From Polyporus tsugae (lineage: Eukaryota; Basidiomycota; Agaricomycetes; Polyporales; Polyporaceae), in the NCBI GenBank assembly GCA_024305745.1, contig JAHRBS010000007.1, forward strand, positions 372,001 to 436,000: 64,000 nt of DNA, read 5' to 3'. The notes beneath the pieces are model-generated. The model was not told where the DNA came from and searched no databases. It was given only the letters and a program-made list of their open reading frames with translations. This document shows positions 11,601-24,031 of this stretch, in pieces (the stretch's first letter is position 1; the number at the start of each line of letters is the position of its first letter). The position numbers and the translations under genes were made by a program.

Positions 11601-13698
11601 ATGGAGGCAAGGTCATCTTCCTACTCGATCGTCTCCGCGCCAGAAATCAGTCTCAACGAACTCGTTGCTCGGCGACATGCCAACTTTACCGCTCTGCCGG
11701 AAGAACTCTGCCCATCATCACGGCCCTCGTCTCCGACCTCGGACGAACGTGTTTCGGCGCTGAGGAATCGGGTGAGCCGTCTCGTCCATCTCGCAGGCGG
11801 CGACCCGGCGAATCCGAAGTGGGGGAACGTCTCGCGCTTTGCGCACCTCTCGTGCACGAGCAGGGGATACGTGCCCATGGAGAGCGGTGTGCGGATAGGA
11901 GATGGTCGGAAGGTGAGCGTAGGGAAGGGGTTCAAGTGGGAGCTGCCGGAGACGGAGGAGGAGTGGGCGGCGTATGAGCAGAGGTGGAAGGAGGCCGTGG
12001 TTGAGGAGACGAAGAAGAAGGAAAAGTCGAAGGGTGCGGCGAAGGCATCCAAGACGTCGAAGTACTTCAAGGCTTCGGCGGAGCCGGATCTGCCGCCGCG
12101 TCCTAGCAGCAAGGCGGAGGTGATCCGGGAGAAGGTAGAGCGGTGGCAAGCACAAGTGGTCACCGTGGTGAACGTTCAAGACGTGCCCACATCGCAAGAG
12201 ATGACCGAGTCGCCGCTAGTGGTCAGCGAGGAGAAGCTCAAGGCCAAGGAGAGGGGGGGGAAGGTTCAAGCCTCGCTGGGTTTCCCTGTCGTGAAACGCG
12301 CAAGTGCCTCATCTGGGAAAGGAGGCAGTAGCGCTTCCTCGAAGCCTAAAGTGTCTCTGACGGCGCGTGTGCCCACACCGCCTAGCGACGACCCAATGCC
12401 CTCTGCTCCAAAGGAGACGTCAGAGCCTATGGCCTGTGATATCCCGGAACCCCTTCAAGGCATGTCCGAACAGGCTGTAGTCGCTCAGATCACAGAAGTC
12501 CCCGAGCTGGTGAGTGCAGGATCTGCTTCCCAGATGAAATTATCGCTAATATATCGCTCAGTCCTTCCTCCCACCCTCATTCCCGTCTCAGTTGCAGACA
12601 TCGACGCCTCCCCTGAATGACAAGCGTCGCAAACCACAACCTATTGCCCCATGTTCTCCCCCTCCGACCTCTCCGTTCTCGGCCAAATCGTTTGACGCGG
12701 CTCGGCCTACACTTCAGGACGCGCAGCAGGTGTCTTCGAGCCAGCCGCTCGTGTCACCCATACGCAAGCCTCAGAAGCGTGGCCGTAATGCAACTGCGTC
12801 TCCAAACGACGACCGCATGGATATTTCACGATCACCGGTTGCCACACGCAGCCCCCTAACCAAAAGGCCGCGCACGGATAAGTCGCCACAAGCTGCGGTG
12901 CGGGAGCCGACTTCCAGTGGTCCTGCACCTGCACCGCCCTCGACGCCCCCTCCGGTCTCCTCCTTGCCAACTGCACCTGTCACGCCTGTGTCACGCCACA
13001 AAGGTCTGGGCAACGCGAAGGGCATTCCAGTGCCATCCACCCCGAATCTACACGCTCTGCCAACCCTCACCGATTTGTTAGCCACATCAAGACGCTCGAA
13101 GCCTCGTCCGCGGCCACCATCCCGCAGGAGCACGCCGCACAGCAGGGCGAGGTCGACGGAATCGGACGAGGCTATCGATCTCGACCTGGAGACAGACCTC
13201 CCGGCTGTGGCAGAGGACGAGCGAGAGGGGTCTCCCACGAAGACGTATTTCTCGTCTCCCGCTTCGGGTTCGTCGGGATCTCCCGGCTCGGTCGCGCAGC
13301 GCCCCGCCTCTCCCGTCTCCCCCCTGGGCTTCACACAGCACTCGAGCGCGTTCGCGCCCCGGTTCGCCTCATCGCAGCGGCCGCGACCGCGGCTGCTGGG
13401 CGACGAGCAGGATCCGTTCCTCGCGCCGCCCGCCCGGGGCGCACTCCAGCCTCAGGCGCAGAACGACGGCGGTCTCATGCGGGGGAGCAGTGGCTTTTTC
13501 GGCATGGGCTACAGCTCGCAGTTCGACGTGGAGGGGCACGTCGAGCAGGTGAGCGAGCTGCTCAATCACGACGTGGACTTTGACGGTTGGTTGCGCGACC
13601 CGGATGAGGACGAGGCGGAACACGACCACGACCACGACATGTCGGCAGCGGCGCAGGGCCCCAGCCAGGACGCTTGTACCGTTGGCACGGACCGTTGA
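11601..13698 (+). CDS. Large Ser/Pro-rich hypothetical protein, two exons, 681 aa
   Basis: Exons 11601-12509 and 12562-13698 join in phase 0 across a 52-nt intron (GTGAGT...CTCAG) and give 681 residues. The N-terminal ~110 residues look folded (GGDPANPKWGNVSRFAHL, VGKGFKWELPETEEEW). A charged Lys/Glu segment follows (EETKKKEKSKGAAKASKTSK), then a long low-complexity Ser/Pro/Thr stretch with many SP/TP sites. Near the C-terminus are the short motifs STPNLHALPTLTDLLATSRR and VEQVSELLNHDVDFDGWLRD, then an acidic/His run (DEDEAEHDHDHDMS). The SP/TP density and basic patches (KRPRTDKSP) fit a nuclear, phosphorylated scaffold, but that is inference. No named domain is recognised. ATG 11601 is the first in frame. 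Confidence 0.75.
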
Positions 13699-15246
13699 CG
13701 AGATTGCGTGGGCTCGCTTGCTTGTGGGGTTACGCACGGGGCACGGGGCGCTGGATGTTTTTGGCTTACGGACGCTGTGTAATTCCGGCTTATGCTTATG
13801 TTGTACGTATGAGGTATAGAATCTTGCCACAATCTATTAAGTATGTCATGAATCTTCTGCGCTGCTCGCGGCGGAGTTGGGGTCTATTGCGGCGACGGCG
13901 TCGCACTTGGCGAAGCAGCCTTCTTCGAGATGGCTTGTAGCGCTAATCGGTCAGAGGTCCTGCAGCTGCCTGAATCGTGCACGCTTCTTTCAATAAGGTT
14001 CTTGCCCAAAACAATCTGATGATTGGCATCGAAGGACGTTTATTTCCGGAGCGTGTTGGCCGCTCAAACAGTTGGAGGTGTCGTGGAACTTAGACAGTTA
14101 CATGCAATTGTACGCGTGGACCCACCTCATGGTGGTCAGTCGAACGGAGGCCTCGATTGTCGGCCGGAAGAAGATTCCTCGCTGCTTCGACTGTTCGCCG
14201 GACGCTGCTGACGAACGCACATGAAACATTTGGCAACGCTACTGTCGTTTGTAGTACTAACGCGGGGGGGACCCGGGATGTGCTCCGAGTCCGCGGAGCG
14301 CGGAGGAATGGAGGCACAAAAAACAAATGCATAACCCCCGCGGCCGTCGGTCCTTCAGTTCATCCAGTGTCGTAAACAGTACCTGGCTTTGATTTTGACT
14401 CATCCTGTGGGACATGGCCCCACTCACACATCCGGCTACTAGCCCCGAACCGTGGCGCGCCCCTGCGATGAAACCATTCCGGCATTTACTTTCAAACGCG
14501 GCGGAACGTAATCCGGGGCTACGACTCGGGCACTGCTCGGAGAAAAAGGGTCCGAACCTGGGCGACCGCATGTGAAACGTTGGTTAACGGGTGGGCTCGG
14601 CTACGTGTTTACTCACCGGAGAAGCACGTATAGTGGATTTGCGCGGGTGACAATTGGCTTCGACCTACCTCCTTTGGAGTTGTGGACGTCCGCGTGTGCC
14701 AGCTGTGAGGGCAGTTGAGCTACCGGCCCTCTGCGTGACCCCCCCTGAGGCGTAATTAGCCAGCCACACTACGGAATAAGCTCGAGGAAGCCGTACCACT
14801 CATCAGCAATTTGTAGTGCTGCATCTCTGTCCTGTTTGCGACTGCGTAGGTGCCTCAAACACACTGGCTTGCCACCAGTGGAGCCGCTCAGGAACTGAGA
14901 ACACCGGACGTGTCTTGTATATTGGGACTGTAGCAGTGTTACATGAAAGCAACCAACTAAATCGTGTTAACCGCCCGTCGTTTGCCCGATTTGTGTGCGG
15001 TCCGCCCGCGTGCTCGAAGTTTGACAAGGCCCGCAAGGGATGCCGCCGGTGTTTAGGTCGCTCGAGGCTGTGCCCGGCGCAACACGGGCGGGGAGCATAC
15101 CTACAAGCTAACGAAAAATCAGGCAGTACGAATACTAGGCGACCCTTGCGCGAGGCGGGAAACCAGCCCGCCCACGGACCAACAGTAAGGATGGTCCGAA
15201 TGTGGGCGCACCATGATGCGGAACAACGGGCTGTCGCTGGCTGGCT
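13699..15246. other. Intergenic; nothing supported
   Basis: Frames up to about 100-170 codons occur (for example 14816-15328 on the plus strand), but none has recognisable motifs or consistent splice sites. No tRNA or repeat array was noticed. Confidence 0.4.
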
Positions 15247-15865
15247 TCAACCGAACGTCACCCGCTTCTTGGGCCTGCCCCCGCTGTTTTCTGCAGGCTT
15301 CTCGCCGGAGGTTGTGGTGTCGTGTTGAGCGTTTGGCCCGCCGGACCCTGTGGCCTTCCTGCGCAATTTAGCCTTCTCCCGCTTTGCGTGTGCGGCCTGC
15401 TGAGCGACTGCTGCCTTCGCGCGCTCCTGTATCACGGTTGAGAACAGGTCGAACAGGTGATCAGGATGGATGGTGCCTCTCAATTGTGGAGGATCAATCA
15501 CCCACCAGTCTCCCCTTCGTCTTCTGCGAGACTGCGCGCCCGGTTTGTTGTGGGTTCTTTCTGGCAGATGCCTATAGTAGCAGTATGTGTCAGCCGCCTC
15601 GTCACGTTGGGGCATGGCGGCATGCATGCACCGCTGCTGCTGAAGCCGGCGGAGTAAGCCACTCGCCTTCTCATGGCGTGTCTTGATCTTGGTCTGCGTC
15701 TTCTCCTCCACCAGATTGGCAACGCTTCTAGCCAAATCTATCGCAGCATCCTGTCAGGGGTGCAGGGTGGTGAGGTGTTCTGCCCGAGAACGGCGAGGGT
15801 CGGACGTAAAAACTCGGACGTACCTTATCATCAACAAACACCTTTTTCTTGGATTGTCTACCCAT
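15247..15865 (-). CDS. Small basic hypothetical protein, three exons
   Basis: On the minus strand ATG 15865 starts MGRQSKKKVFVDDK. A 73-nt intron (15823-15751, GTACGT...TGACAG) joins it in frame to DAAIDLARSVANLVEEKTQ. A second in-frame intron of about 60 nt (GTGCATG...TATAG, about 15631-15572) can remove a poorly conserved-looking stretch. The remainder reads RRRRRGDWWVIDPPQLRGT, then HPDHLFDLFSTVIQERAKAA, an Ala/Lys-rich helix and a basic end (GGRPKKRVTFG). The Trp/Pro block followed by a helical repeat looks like a genuine protein. Lys/Arg richness suggests a nuclear or nucleic-acid-associated role, but no family is recognised. An open minus frame at 15905-16633 just upstream could be another gene or extra 5' exons; I could not connect it. 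Confidence 0.5.
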
Positions 15866-16843
15866 CTGCAGGGTCGGAAATGCGCTGCGGTGGTGTAAGG
15901 TGCGTCAGAGTGGTTTGCTGTCTGTGGACATCGTTGTTCTGTGCTCGGCGGACACTGGAAGAAAACATAGCCCTGCTGTGGCTGTACCGCCTGCGCACGA
16001 GTTTTGCCACGTGTCAGTGTCCCGATTGGGGCAGATTGCCGACCCGCGTGGCCCGAGCGCCGGTCGGAGAGGTGGAAATCGGGAAGCATCGCGTCGCTCG
16101 CCGCCATCTCTTTCCACCATCTCCTCCAGCGGGGTTACCCAGTCCAGTCCAGTCCAGTCCTCTGTTCCGATGCTGATCACACTCTTGAGAAACTCGGTGC
16201 TCTCATCCCGGCTTTGTGAGGCTGCCGTTTGAGGTTGCCCGGGGCTCACCGTATCGTTTGTAATACCCGCCACGGTGGTTCGTCCAGCAAAGTCGTGCAT
16301 ACGCTTTAAGGTCTGATGTGCCTTCCTTGCCATGGTTATTTCCAGGTCTTCGTAATTCGCTTGAATAATGGTCATGATGATGAAAGCTATGCCGCGAGAA
16401 CCCCCTTTCGGATCGTCTATTGCCCGGCCGACTTTCAAGTGAGTTCCCGAGAATCCCGTTTGGACTGCCAGCTCGGAGCCACAGACCTCTCTTCTTCTGC
16501 TGACCTGCGTGCCCCTAACAGAACTCTTGATTGGGATCTCGAGCATGACTTCATTTCCCACGTTATTACGGGCAGATGTGTGCGCCCTTCGGAACAGCCT
16601 CCCCCGTCCGTCTTCGCAGCATTCACCAATCAACAGAACATCTCAACTTCACGAAGCCGATTCGCGCCCCCGAAGATGCATTACGCCTGAGATTCTTGAG
16701 GTATTACCTTCGTCGCAGGTATAAAGGACGAGCGAGTGAGGGCCTGCACTCCATCGAACCAAGCGTTCTACCCCTCCATCCGACGTCCTCGCAGCCACAC
16801 CACTCATATCTCTTTACGCTTCTCCGAATCCCTCCCCCTCGAA
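15866..16843. other. Unresolved region with a 242-codon open minus frame and a small (AGTCC)n repeat
   Basis: The minus frame over 15905-16633 stays open for about 242 codons, includes STEFLKSVISIGTEDWTGLD, and has no ATG at its first codon. It may be exon sequence of an unrecognised gene. Four to five AGTCC units lie at about 16140-16160 inside it. The plus strand towards 16843 is the promoter side of the cysteine-rich gene. Confidence 0.3.
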
Positions 16844-17398
16844 ATGTGCTATCTTCGTCAGTACGTGTTTTTGCAGCCAACGTTGGTTTCAGCTCAACTA
16901 ACAATATTTCTGCTTATAGAGTCTGCTACGTCTACGAGAGCTGTGGCCATGTGTACCCTATGGTGAGGTTCTGGTTCCCCGCATCCGCCATGTCACCCGT
17001 CAGTGGACTAGCTCTGACGTATGCTGTCCATTAGCCGGATCAACAGGTATGAAAAGCCACGCCGCCTCCGTCGAACGTCGACGTCAGACTGAACGCTTTT
17101 TCTCGCCGCCGTGCAGATAACCTGCGACAGCCCCCGCTGCAAATTTAGCCCGATGCATCCCAAGAACTGTCACGGCGCCAGCTGCAAACAGACTTGCAAG
17201 CAATTGTGAGCTTCTCCAATCTTCCCTGTGCCGCAGCAGCGCTGACCGTCAGTTCGATATGTCTAGTCGCCAGCACCCCCAGCAGTACTGTGAGTGCCGG
17301 ACCGGCGACTAGCTGTCCTTCCGACATATACTAATTGTGATCCCGGCATAGCGCCTCAAATGGCCGGATACTGCCCGGGCTGCGCGAAGGGCTGGTAA
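16844..17398 (+). CDS. Six-exon small cysteine-rich protein, 76 aa
   Basis: Exons read as 16844-16860, 16920-16962, 17035-17046, 17117-17205, 17267-17289 and 17352-17398. All five introns (59-72 nt) have GT...AG ends, and several carry CTAAC/CTGAC/CTAAT-type branch sequences. The spliced frame is 77 codons including the stop. The product has cysteines spread through MCYLRQVCYVYESCGHVYPM, ITCDSPRCKFSPMHP, KNCHGASCKQTCKQF and AGYCPGCAKGW. This CxxxxC/CxxC-rich, His-containing layout suggests metal (zinc) binding. From memory, short basidiomycete proteins with CGH near the start, CKFSPxHP in the middle and a CPxC end form a common but uncharacterised group; I cannot confirm this here. No signal peptide is seen, so it is probably intracellular. 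Exon 3 is only 12 nt long. Confidence 0.8.
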
Positions 17399-17656
17399 TT
17401 TCGGTCAACCTAGAGAAAGGAAACATTGTTATCATCTTGCGAACTCACAGCGCCTTGTACTTCTTCGAGCATCAGCCTACAATACCCGTTAGCTTAATAC
17501 TTGCGAAGCTTCGCTACTACATCTCTATCTTGTGCATCGGGCCATGTACACACCGTGCTTCCTTGTCTGATCATATACATTTGTTACTTGACAGATCGCA
17601 GAGAGCTCCCTTCCCGGCTGCGCCCATACCAACCTTCCTCGACTCTGTAAATTGCA

Positions 17657-17857
17657 ATGCCAGTCCAGGGTTCGTTAGCTGGCCACGGGTGCCGCATCGC
17701 GTCAGCTCTCCGAGTCTCCGAGACCACCGCGGCTCAGGCTTCGGGCATCGATGCTCCCTTAGCCACATCCGTTTCCGCTTTGAGAAAGAAACTACGTTCC
17801 TTGAAGAAGGCGCAGATCAAGGCCGCACACCCCGAAGCCACTACACATAGGCTATAG
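17657..17857 (+). CDS. Possible short protein, 66 aa
   Basis: A single ATG-started frame whose C-terminal half forms a basic amphipathic helix pattern (SALRKKLRSLKKAQIKAAHP).  No splice partner or family is recognised, so it may be a chance frame. Confidence 0.18.
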   Translation: MPVQGSLAGHGCRIASALRVSETTAAQASGIDAPLATSVSALRKKLRSLKKAQIKAAHPEATTHRL

Positions 17858-18129
17858 CTATTCGAGCGCTCAGCGCTTCTGATCCCCAAGAAGCTTGTCT
17901 CGCGGAGTTCTGTTCGATGGCGATCTCGGACAAGTGAGCAAAGCCGTGCACTCGTCTCGTAAGCCCCCCTCCCCCTTCCCCTCCCTTCCCGGCCACGTTC
18001 TGCTGCTGTGCCGATCTTGTTGCACTAGTATACTTATGATCAGGGAAGCGTCCCGGCCGGCTTCTTGACGCGCTTCTTCTGCGGGGTATGTCGCCCGCAG
18101 CGCGTGAACTTGTCGGAGGTCCCCGACAG

Positions 18130-18151
18130 CAGTACTAGTACTAGTACTAGT
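18130..18151. repeat. Microsatellite (AGTACT/CTAGTA)n
   Basis: AGTACTAGTACTAGTACTAG is a perfect 6-bp tandem repeat of about 3.5 units. It causes the Val/Leu run of an overlapping minus-strand frame. Confidence 0.85.
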
Positions 18152-21100
18152 GCGGCGGTGACTCCCAGAACCTGCATCCCTCTCTGAGCTCTCTGACAGG
18201 CTTGCAGTGTGGCGCGCGCAATCACTGTTGAAACAAGAACTCCTTCCCCCATAAAGAAAAGAGAGGCGCGACGCCCCGCAGCTACTAGTCTTTTGCTTTG
18301 CCACGCACGGCGAGCCCGAGCCCGAGCCCGCGTCCGCGCGCCATTGCGCATCGCCCCGGCCTGTCCCCGAACGTCCTGCTCGGGCGCACCGCATACGGGC
18401 TCGGTCTCGTCGGCCACGGGCTCAGTGCTTTCGCAGCGTGCGCGTAATGCTCAAAAGTGCACCTGTCTGTTCCGTGACGGACAGGCACGGTGATGATAGG
18501 AGGGAGTGTCAAGCTCGAGCTCGGGCTGAGACGCGGGCTCGACTGACGGCGCTCGCGTGATGCTGCGCCCGCCGCGCCCCCTCAGGCCTCAGCAGCCAGC
18601 TAAACATGATAGGAGCGCCGCGGTGGTGGCGGGCGAATGGCCGCTGGTACCACATGTCTAGTACCGGAGTCTGTTTGTGGGCTCGGCCACAGACTGTGAT
18701 ACGCGTGTCAGAGGGGCCACGTTGGACGCGTCGCGAGCTTTGGCAGGTTGACGGCAACTCGGACGCGGGCTTGCGACTGGCTACTTATGACTGGTAGCTT
18801 GAGATGACAGCAACGCTGCAGGTTCTCCATCCAGAGTGTGCGGTGAAGTCACTTCGGAGGTGCCTCGAAACGCAGACTGTGCGGGCAGCCCAATCACCGT
18901 TATAGGTGCGAGGGGGACAGTGACAACGCAGGATGTCTGCAGGGACGAGAAGACTCAGAGGCGCCGCGGGTGGCCAGCACGCTATCTGCTCCCGGGCACG
19001 ACAGCACCGACAGCACGGTGAGGGTTCCCGGCTCCGGAGCTGGAGGTAGGAAGCATGGTGGAGATAACTCACTGCAGTACTGCATCCAGCCTTCCTCTCC
19101 TATCACAGGCGTGCCTGGTGCGTGCCCACGTTCGGAGATTCAGCAGTTTGGTACATGCATACTTAGCCGACATATCCGCGATAACCGTTTCTGGGCTCGA
19201 GCGGGATCGCGATCGGGTGGGATGGCCCTCGTGAATTCTGAATTTCGCGCGGTCGACCTTTACAAACGCACAATCTTTTGCGTGGTCTGTGGTTAGCTCG
19301 AATTGGCCATACCCCGCCTTCGATTGACAGGTCCTGGACCGTAGACAGTCGTCGGTCAGAAGCTGGAACCCTCTAGGTCAGAAAATAAGAGCATAGAACG
19401 CGAACCGTGGAACTCACGAGCTCATCTCGGGCCCCACAAGCATCGACGTACGCCGGCGCAGTCGCTTCACAGATGATGATCAAAAGTCTTCTTTCGTGAG
19501 ATTCATTTGTCCAGGTCGGTGGATGACGCCTTGTCCTCACCGCCTCAGGCTCGCGCCTCCTACGCGACCAGCGTTCTCGGTGAGAGCATTGTATTTGTGG
19601 TCTCCAAAATCTTGCCCGTGTGCCCGGACGCCGCCAAACGCCTGATGATAAGCTCTTCATCCGGGGCGACACGAGGCTCTCGAACACCTGCGCGCGCAGC
19701 GGGCGCCCGGGCCCGATGAAAGATGGGAGAAGCCGTGACAAGCGCGACGCGCGACTCCGAAAATCGCGCTCCCTGTGAGTGCACGCCGCAGTGTCCGACA
19801 GAGTGGCGATGATGTCACCTCGTCGAGATTCGAGAAGTGTTGCTGGCCGTTCCGCTGAGGGAACGCATGCCCGTATCGAGAACCCCTGTCATGCCAGTGA
19901 TTATGAGCCAATGACCCGATCGTGAGCGGAGTACGTACGGGGGGTAGCGTGCTGGGGCATCGGAATCAAGTCGTTAAGGTGCAATGCATCTTGCAATCGA
20001 CGTTCTGCGATGCCGTCAGGCTTCGGGGTATGGAAGAAATGCCGGCTTTGGCGCGAATGCATGTGCGGAGTCGTCTCCAGCGCATGTAGTAGTGAAGCCG
20101 CCCAGTTTGAGTACAATGGAGAAGATAGATAGAAGCCGAGAGTCCGGTGCAATAGAGAGTTGAGTATAACGGAGGAAGTGATATGGCTGCACCGCCTGCA
20201 CGAATTCGCTGATCATAGCAGGGTTCTATGAGGATGTGCGTGCCTTTCGGACTTGTTCAAGCGGTGACCCGGCCATTAAATTTCCATTAAACCCGGTCCT
20301 AACAACCGAGCTCGAGTCTTATGCGGCTCTGCACGGGACTGCACGGGATATGCGTTTGAATTTGAAGCGCATATACACATGACCATGTCGCCTTGAGGAG
20401 CGGGCGAGTGGTCCAAAACCTAGGACCATGTCGTCGAGAGCGTGGTGGACACCGATTAAAGACCGACCGTTGGCTGATTCATCTGTTGCACAATGAGAAT
20501 GAGAAGTGATAGCCACTCGGCTTAGGATGCATGAAGGGAGCTGGCACCTCAACTACGCCGTCTTCTTCGATCTGTTGCTTTCACAGTCCGCTGAACCATA
20601 TACCAGGGGCGAGAACCCTCTGCTGGGTGAATAGCTGGTACGTATATGCACCGGGCTGCGAGCAGACTGATGAACGAGAGAAGGCCACATCGCCGGGGAA
20701 GATGGAAGCAAAATGGATTCGCGCTCGCTGTAACAGGGGCTCCTCGTCTTCAAGCGAAATGTCATGTCCTCGCCAGCCTCTGCAACCATGCGCCGGTCAT
20801 GATACGTCAGCTCGTCGAAGGCTGTCGAGGTGCATTGCATGACACCATCCTGGCGTCAGAGGGGACGCTCACGATCCAGTAAAGGCCTAATAGGTGCGAT
20901 GCTCGAGCGGCCTGAGAATCTTCAGTTCGGACGCACAGCCTCGGAAGAAGATCGTAGCAAGAAGGACTTCTCACCTCTCGATGCGGGCGGGCGTCCCGAC
21001 GAATCCGCACGCCTTCTAGCCACTTCAAAACATGCACAGCTCCGCGGCGACATCCGTTCCCCCCTCGTCTTGATGGCGCACACAACGGTGCTCAGTCGCC

Positions 21101-21784
21101 GTCCTTAGGCGTCCGCATCTGCTAGGGCTATTTGATCAAAAAGGTGTTCGACGTGAGCATAGCGGTCGGGAAGCTCGGTCATGTTTGCGAGTGCCGAAGC
21201 CGCCAGAGTTCATGGATAGGGGGTAAATGCATTGTACAAAGATTTCGCGCAGTCGGGGGCTTCGAGTTCGCCCGTTGTTCGTCCATGTCTTCGTGCGCTG
21301 TATTGGAAGATCATGGGAATGTGCACAGCCCTCCGGGGGGAAGCATTGGGTGGCGCTGAGAACGTCCAGATGCCGGTCAATGAAGGCGAACGCTGGCGAA
21401 TGTTATGGGTCCGGCTAGCTGGATTCGTGAGACAGGTGAGTAGATTGTAATGGACTGGAGGTACCGAAGCTGTCTCCCAAAGCTTGTAATAAATCATATC
21501 TTCCGTGTTGGCATTGCGTTGGCAATAAATTGCATACTTTTCAAGTTGTCAGAATGTTGGAGGGAGCACAATTGAGCATTCAGGGAGGTCGATGACGTAC
21601 TCCGGGGCATGGTGCATGGTGGACGTCAAGGAGAAAGATGTCTACGGGCGCTAATGATGCCAACTTGGGAAACGCCGCCACATGACCCGGCGCGGAGAAC
21701 AAGTTCAAGGTATGTGTGCCGGGCGTGTGTTCCATACGTCTCATCGAGACAAGCTGCATGTTTGAATTAGTGCACACTCAGGAC

Positions 21785-22910
21785 CTAATATTTATCTGCC
21801 TGCGTCCCTTCCCTAATGATCTCCATTACCTGTTCCCTATCCACACCATCCGCGTTCGTCGAATGCGCCAGCTCCTCGTACTTTTCGGTAGCACGAATCG
21901 TCTTCAACGCCTTGTCCCTCACCGACAACACCGCGTCCGTTCCGAGCTGGATCCTCAGCGGTGGGTCTGGCAGCGAAGCGATTTGCATGATCGCGCGCGC
22001 GGCCTTGTGTGGATCACCTATCATGATGGTAGGGTTCTGCGCCACCAACGCGCGGAACTTGACCGACGGCGCGTCCGGGCGGTCGTACTGTGGCGGGAGG
22101 GGGAGCGCAACCATCGAGCTCCTGGCCCATTCAGTGCGGAAGCCGCCGGGCTGGACGATGACGCCACGGATGTTCCACTCGGGGACCATCTCTTTCGTGA
22201 AAGCCTCGGTGAAGCCCTCAAGTGCTGCGAATCGAAAAAAAAATTTGTCGTCATCAGGGTGCAACGCGAGAGGGTGCGCGAGTACGTACCGAATTTTCCT
22301 GCACAATAATACGCCCGTGTCGCGTTCCCGATGTATCCGCCCACGGAAGTGATGTTCAGAATGCGACCTCCGTGACCGGGAGGGTTCAAATCACGCAACA
22401 GTGGGATAGCCTTGGTCATAATCTCGTGTCAGCTGAGTACATTCCATCCCTGAAAACGCCGACTTACTCCCTTCGTAACGTGCACGGCTCCCCAGAATAG
22501 CGTTTCCATTATCTTCCTCGCCTCAGCCTCTGGCGTCCCTTCGATCTCACTCTGGATGCCGTACCCGGCGTTGTTCACAACCACGTCGAGACGGCGAAAG
22601 TGCTCCTTCGTAGCCTGGAACGCAGCCTTGATCTGATCCTCGTTTGTGATGTCGAGGGCGACTACGAGCAGTTGGGAGGACGGGTACTGGTGTGTCAATT
22701 CGGAGAGGGTTTCCGGCCTGCGGGCTGTCGCAACGGCTCGTTCGCCTGAGGCAAGGACGGCCTCTAACAGGGCTCTTCCAAGCCCCTGGTTACTCCCTGT
22801 GACTGGACGGCCAACGGTATTTTTAGTATCGTAACCTCATGATAGAGCCTCGGATACTCACTGAACCACACACGGGTGCCGTCGACATCGTGCTGCGCTG
22901 AAGAGGACAT
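21785..22910 (-). CDS. Short-chain dehydrogenase/reductase, four exons, 318 aa
   Basis: Classical SDR fold, an NAD(P)-dependent oxidoreductase. Exons on the minus strand are 22910-22862, 22802-22468, 22422-22290 and 22224-21785, with GT...AG introns of 59, 45 and 65 nt, giving 318 residues. The cofactor loop is TGSNQGLG (about residues 19-26), the structural motif NNAG is at 94-97, the catalytic Ser is S154 (NITSVGG), and the active site is Y167-x3-K171 (YCAGK). The segment after it (ALEGFTEAFTKEM, then VIVQPGGFRTEWA) fits the substrate-loop side of fungal SDRs that are often annotated only as NAD(P)-binding Rossmann proteins. No signal peptide or membrane segment is seen, so it is probably cytosolic. 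The substrate cannot be inferred, and neighbouring genes do not suggest a biosynthetic cluster. Confidence 0.92.
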
Positions 22911-23569
22911 GGTCGGTGAAAGGGTGTCCACAATCTCGTCGGTGGTGAGTCCAGCTTACCTCGGACACTGACACTTCCCTTTTAAACTGAGAGGGAAGGT
23001 CTCTTCTCCGACCGGGGTGCTTACATAGTATCATCTCTTCCGACGCCATTGACGTACGCAACACAGTTCGCACCAGGGAGCGGGGGGGAAATATGATGTT
23101 CGGTATGGATAAAGGACGGTCCAAAGGAGCGAAAGGAGCGAAAGGAGCGATGGAGAGCGGCACGCTCTGACGTCCAAGCCCGATCGGCATTTGCTGTAAT
23201 GCCGTGCCGGACATGGAAGTTTAAATTTGAAGACGAGGCGTCACGGTAGCGCGCACTGGCAGTCAAATTCGAACTTGCAATTTGACTACAGGGGCCGACC
23301 GAAAAAGAGAAGGCCGGGAGTAGGACACTGGGCCGTCATCCTCTCAAGTCACTGGGCCGTGCTAGCCACGGCTGGAGACTTCTGAAGGATGCGTGGGGTG
23401 AGTCGGGTCTTTTTCACTGGCCAGAAGCAAACCTAATCGGCGGAAAAAATACTTAGACGTACCTAAATCCAGCCGTGTATTTCTGTAAACAGGCCCATTG
23501 GTGGTTAAGTCAATCATAGTTACTTGCCGGTGCTAGTGATTCGGGTGTGCGGCATAGCGGTTCAACCAA
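22911..23569. other. Intergenic; nothing supported
   Basis: Upstream side of the dehydrogenase gene. It contains a short GGAGCGAAA tandem (about 23124-23152: three GGAGCGAAA units ending in GGAGCGAT) and no convincing frame. Confidence 0.45.
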
Positions 23570-23903
23570 AATCGTTGTGCGCGAACGCCGATACGGATGT
23601 ATTTGCACACTGCGGTGGCCAAACAACAGCCTACGGCGTCTAACCTCCTTTCCGCTTTCCCCCTCATTGTCGAGCTCGTCCTCCAGCTTCATTGGCTCGC
23701 TCTACGCTCGGATATCTCTGTGGGCAACATGTATCTTGGCAACGGATGGCTGCTATGCACTCTTGTTTACCTCGATGCAAACACTTGCCTCGAAAGGGAA
23801 CTTCTTGTGGACGCAACCGCTCTAGAATCCTCGATTGGCACTTCACGTCCATGGCACATCGCCGGAGGCTCGCTAATGGCAGCAATCCGCCATAGTCTGG
23901 CTG

Positions 23904-23911
23904 GTATATAG
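23904..23911 (+). promoter_or_regulatory. TATA box of the 69-aa protein gene
   Basis: GTATATAGG lies about 125 nt before ATG 24032 and is kept, with its surroundings, in the second copy at about 28717. Confidence 0.55.
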
Positions 23912-24031
23912 GAGGAGGATGTTAGAAGCTGAGTCTACATCATCAGCCAGTCTCACAGCGACCTTTCGACACTCAGAGACCTCCCAGTCTTCGCTCGCAA
24001 CACTACTATCATCCCCCGAACACCTTCGAAG

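Larger units (their letters stand above)
17399..21784. other. Long gap without a convincing gene
   Basis: About 4.4 kb with many short frames on both strands. The one small frame I single out is 17657-17857. The minus frame 18040-18417 has a hydrophobic VLVLVLLS run that is encoded by a microsatellite, and it lacks an ATG at its start, so I do not call it. No tRNA, transposon end or paralogue of a window gene was seen. Confidence 0.4.

Noticed and set aside
18040..18417. Minus frame with a hydrophobic VLVLVLLS segment, possible membrane protein
   Set aside because: The hydrophobic run comes from a CTAGTA microsatellite, the frame starts at GTG, and the Arg/Ala run comes from another simple repeat.
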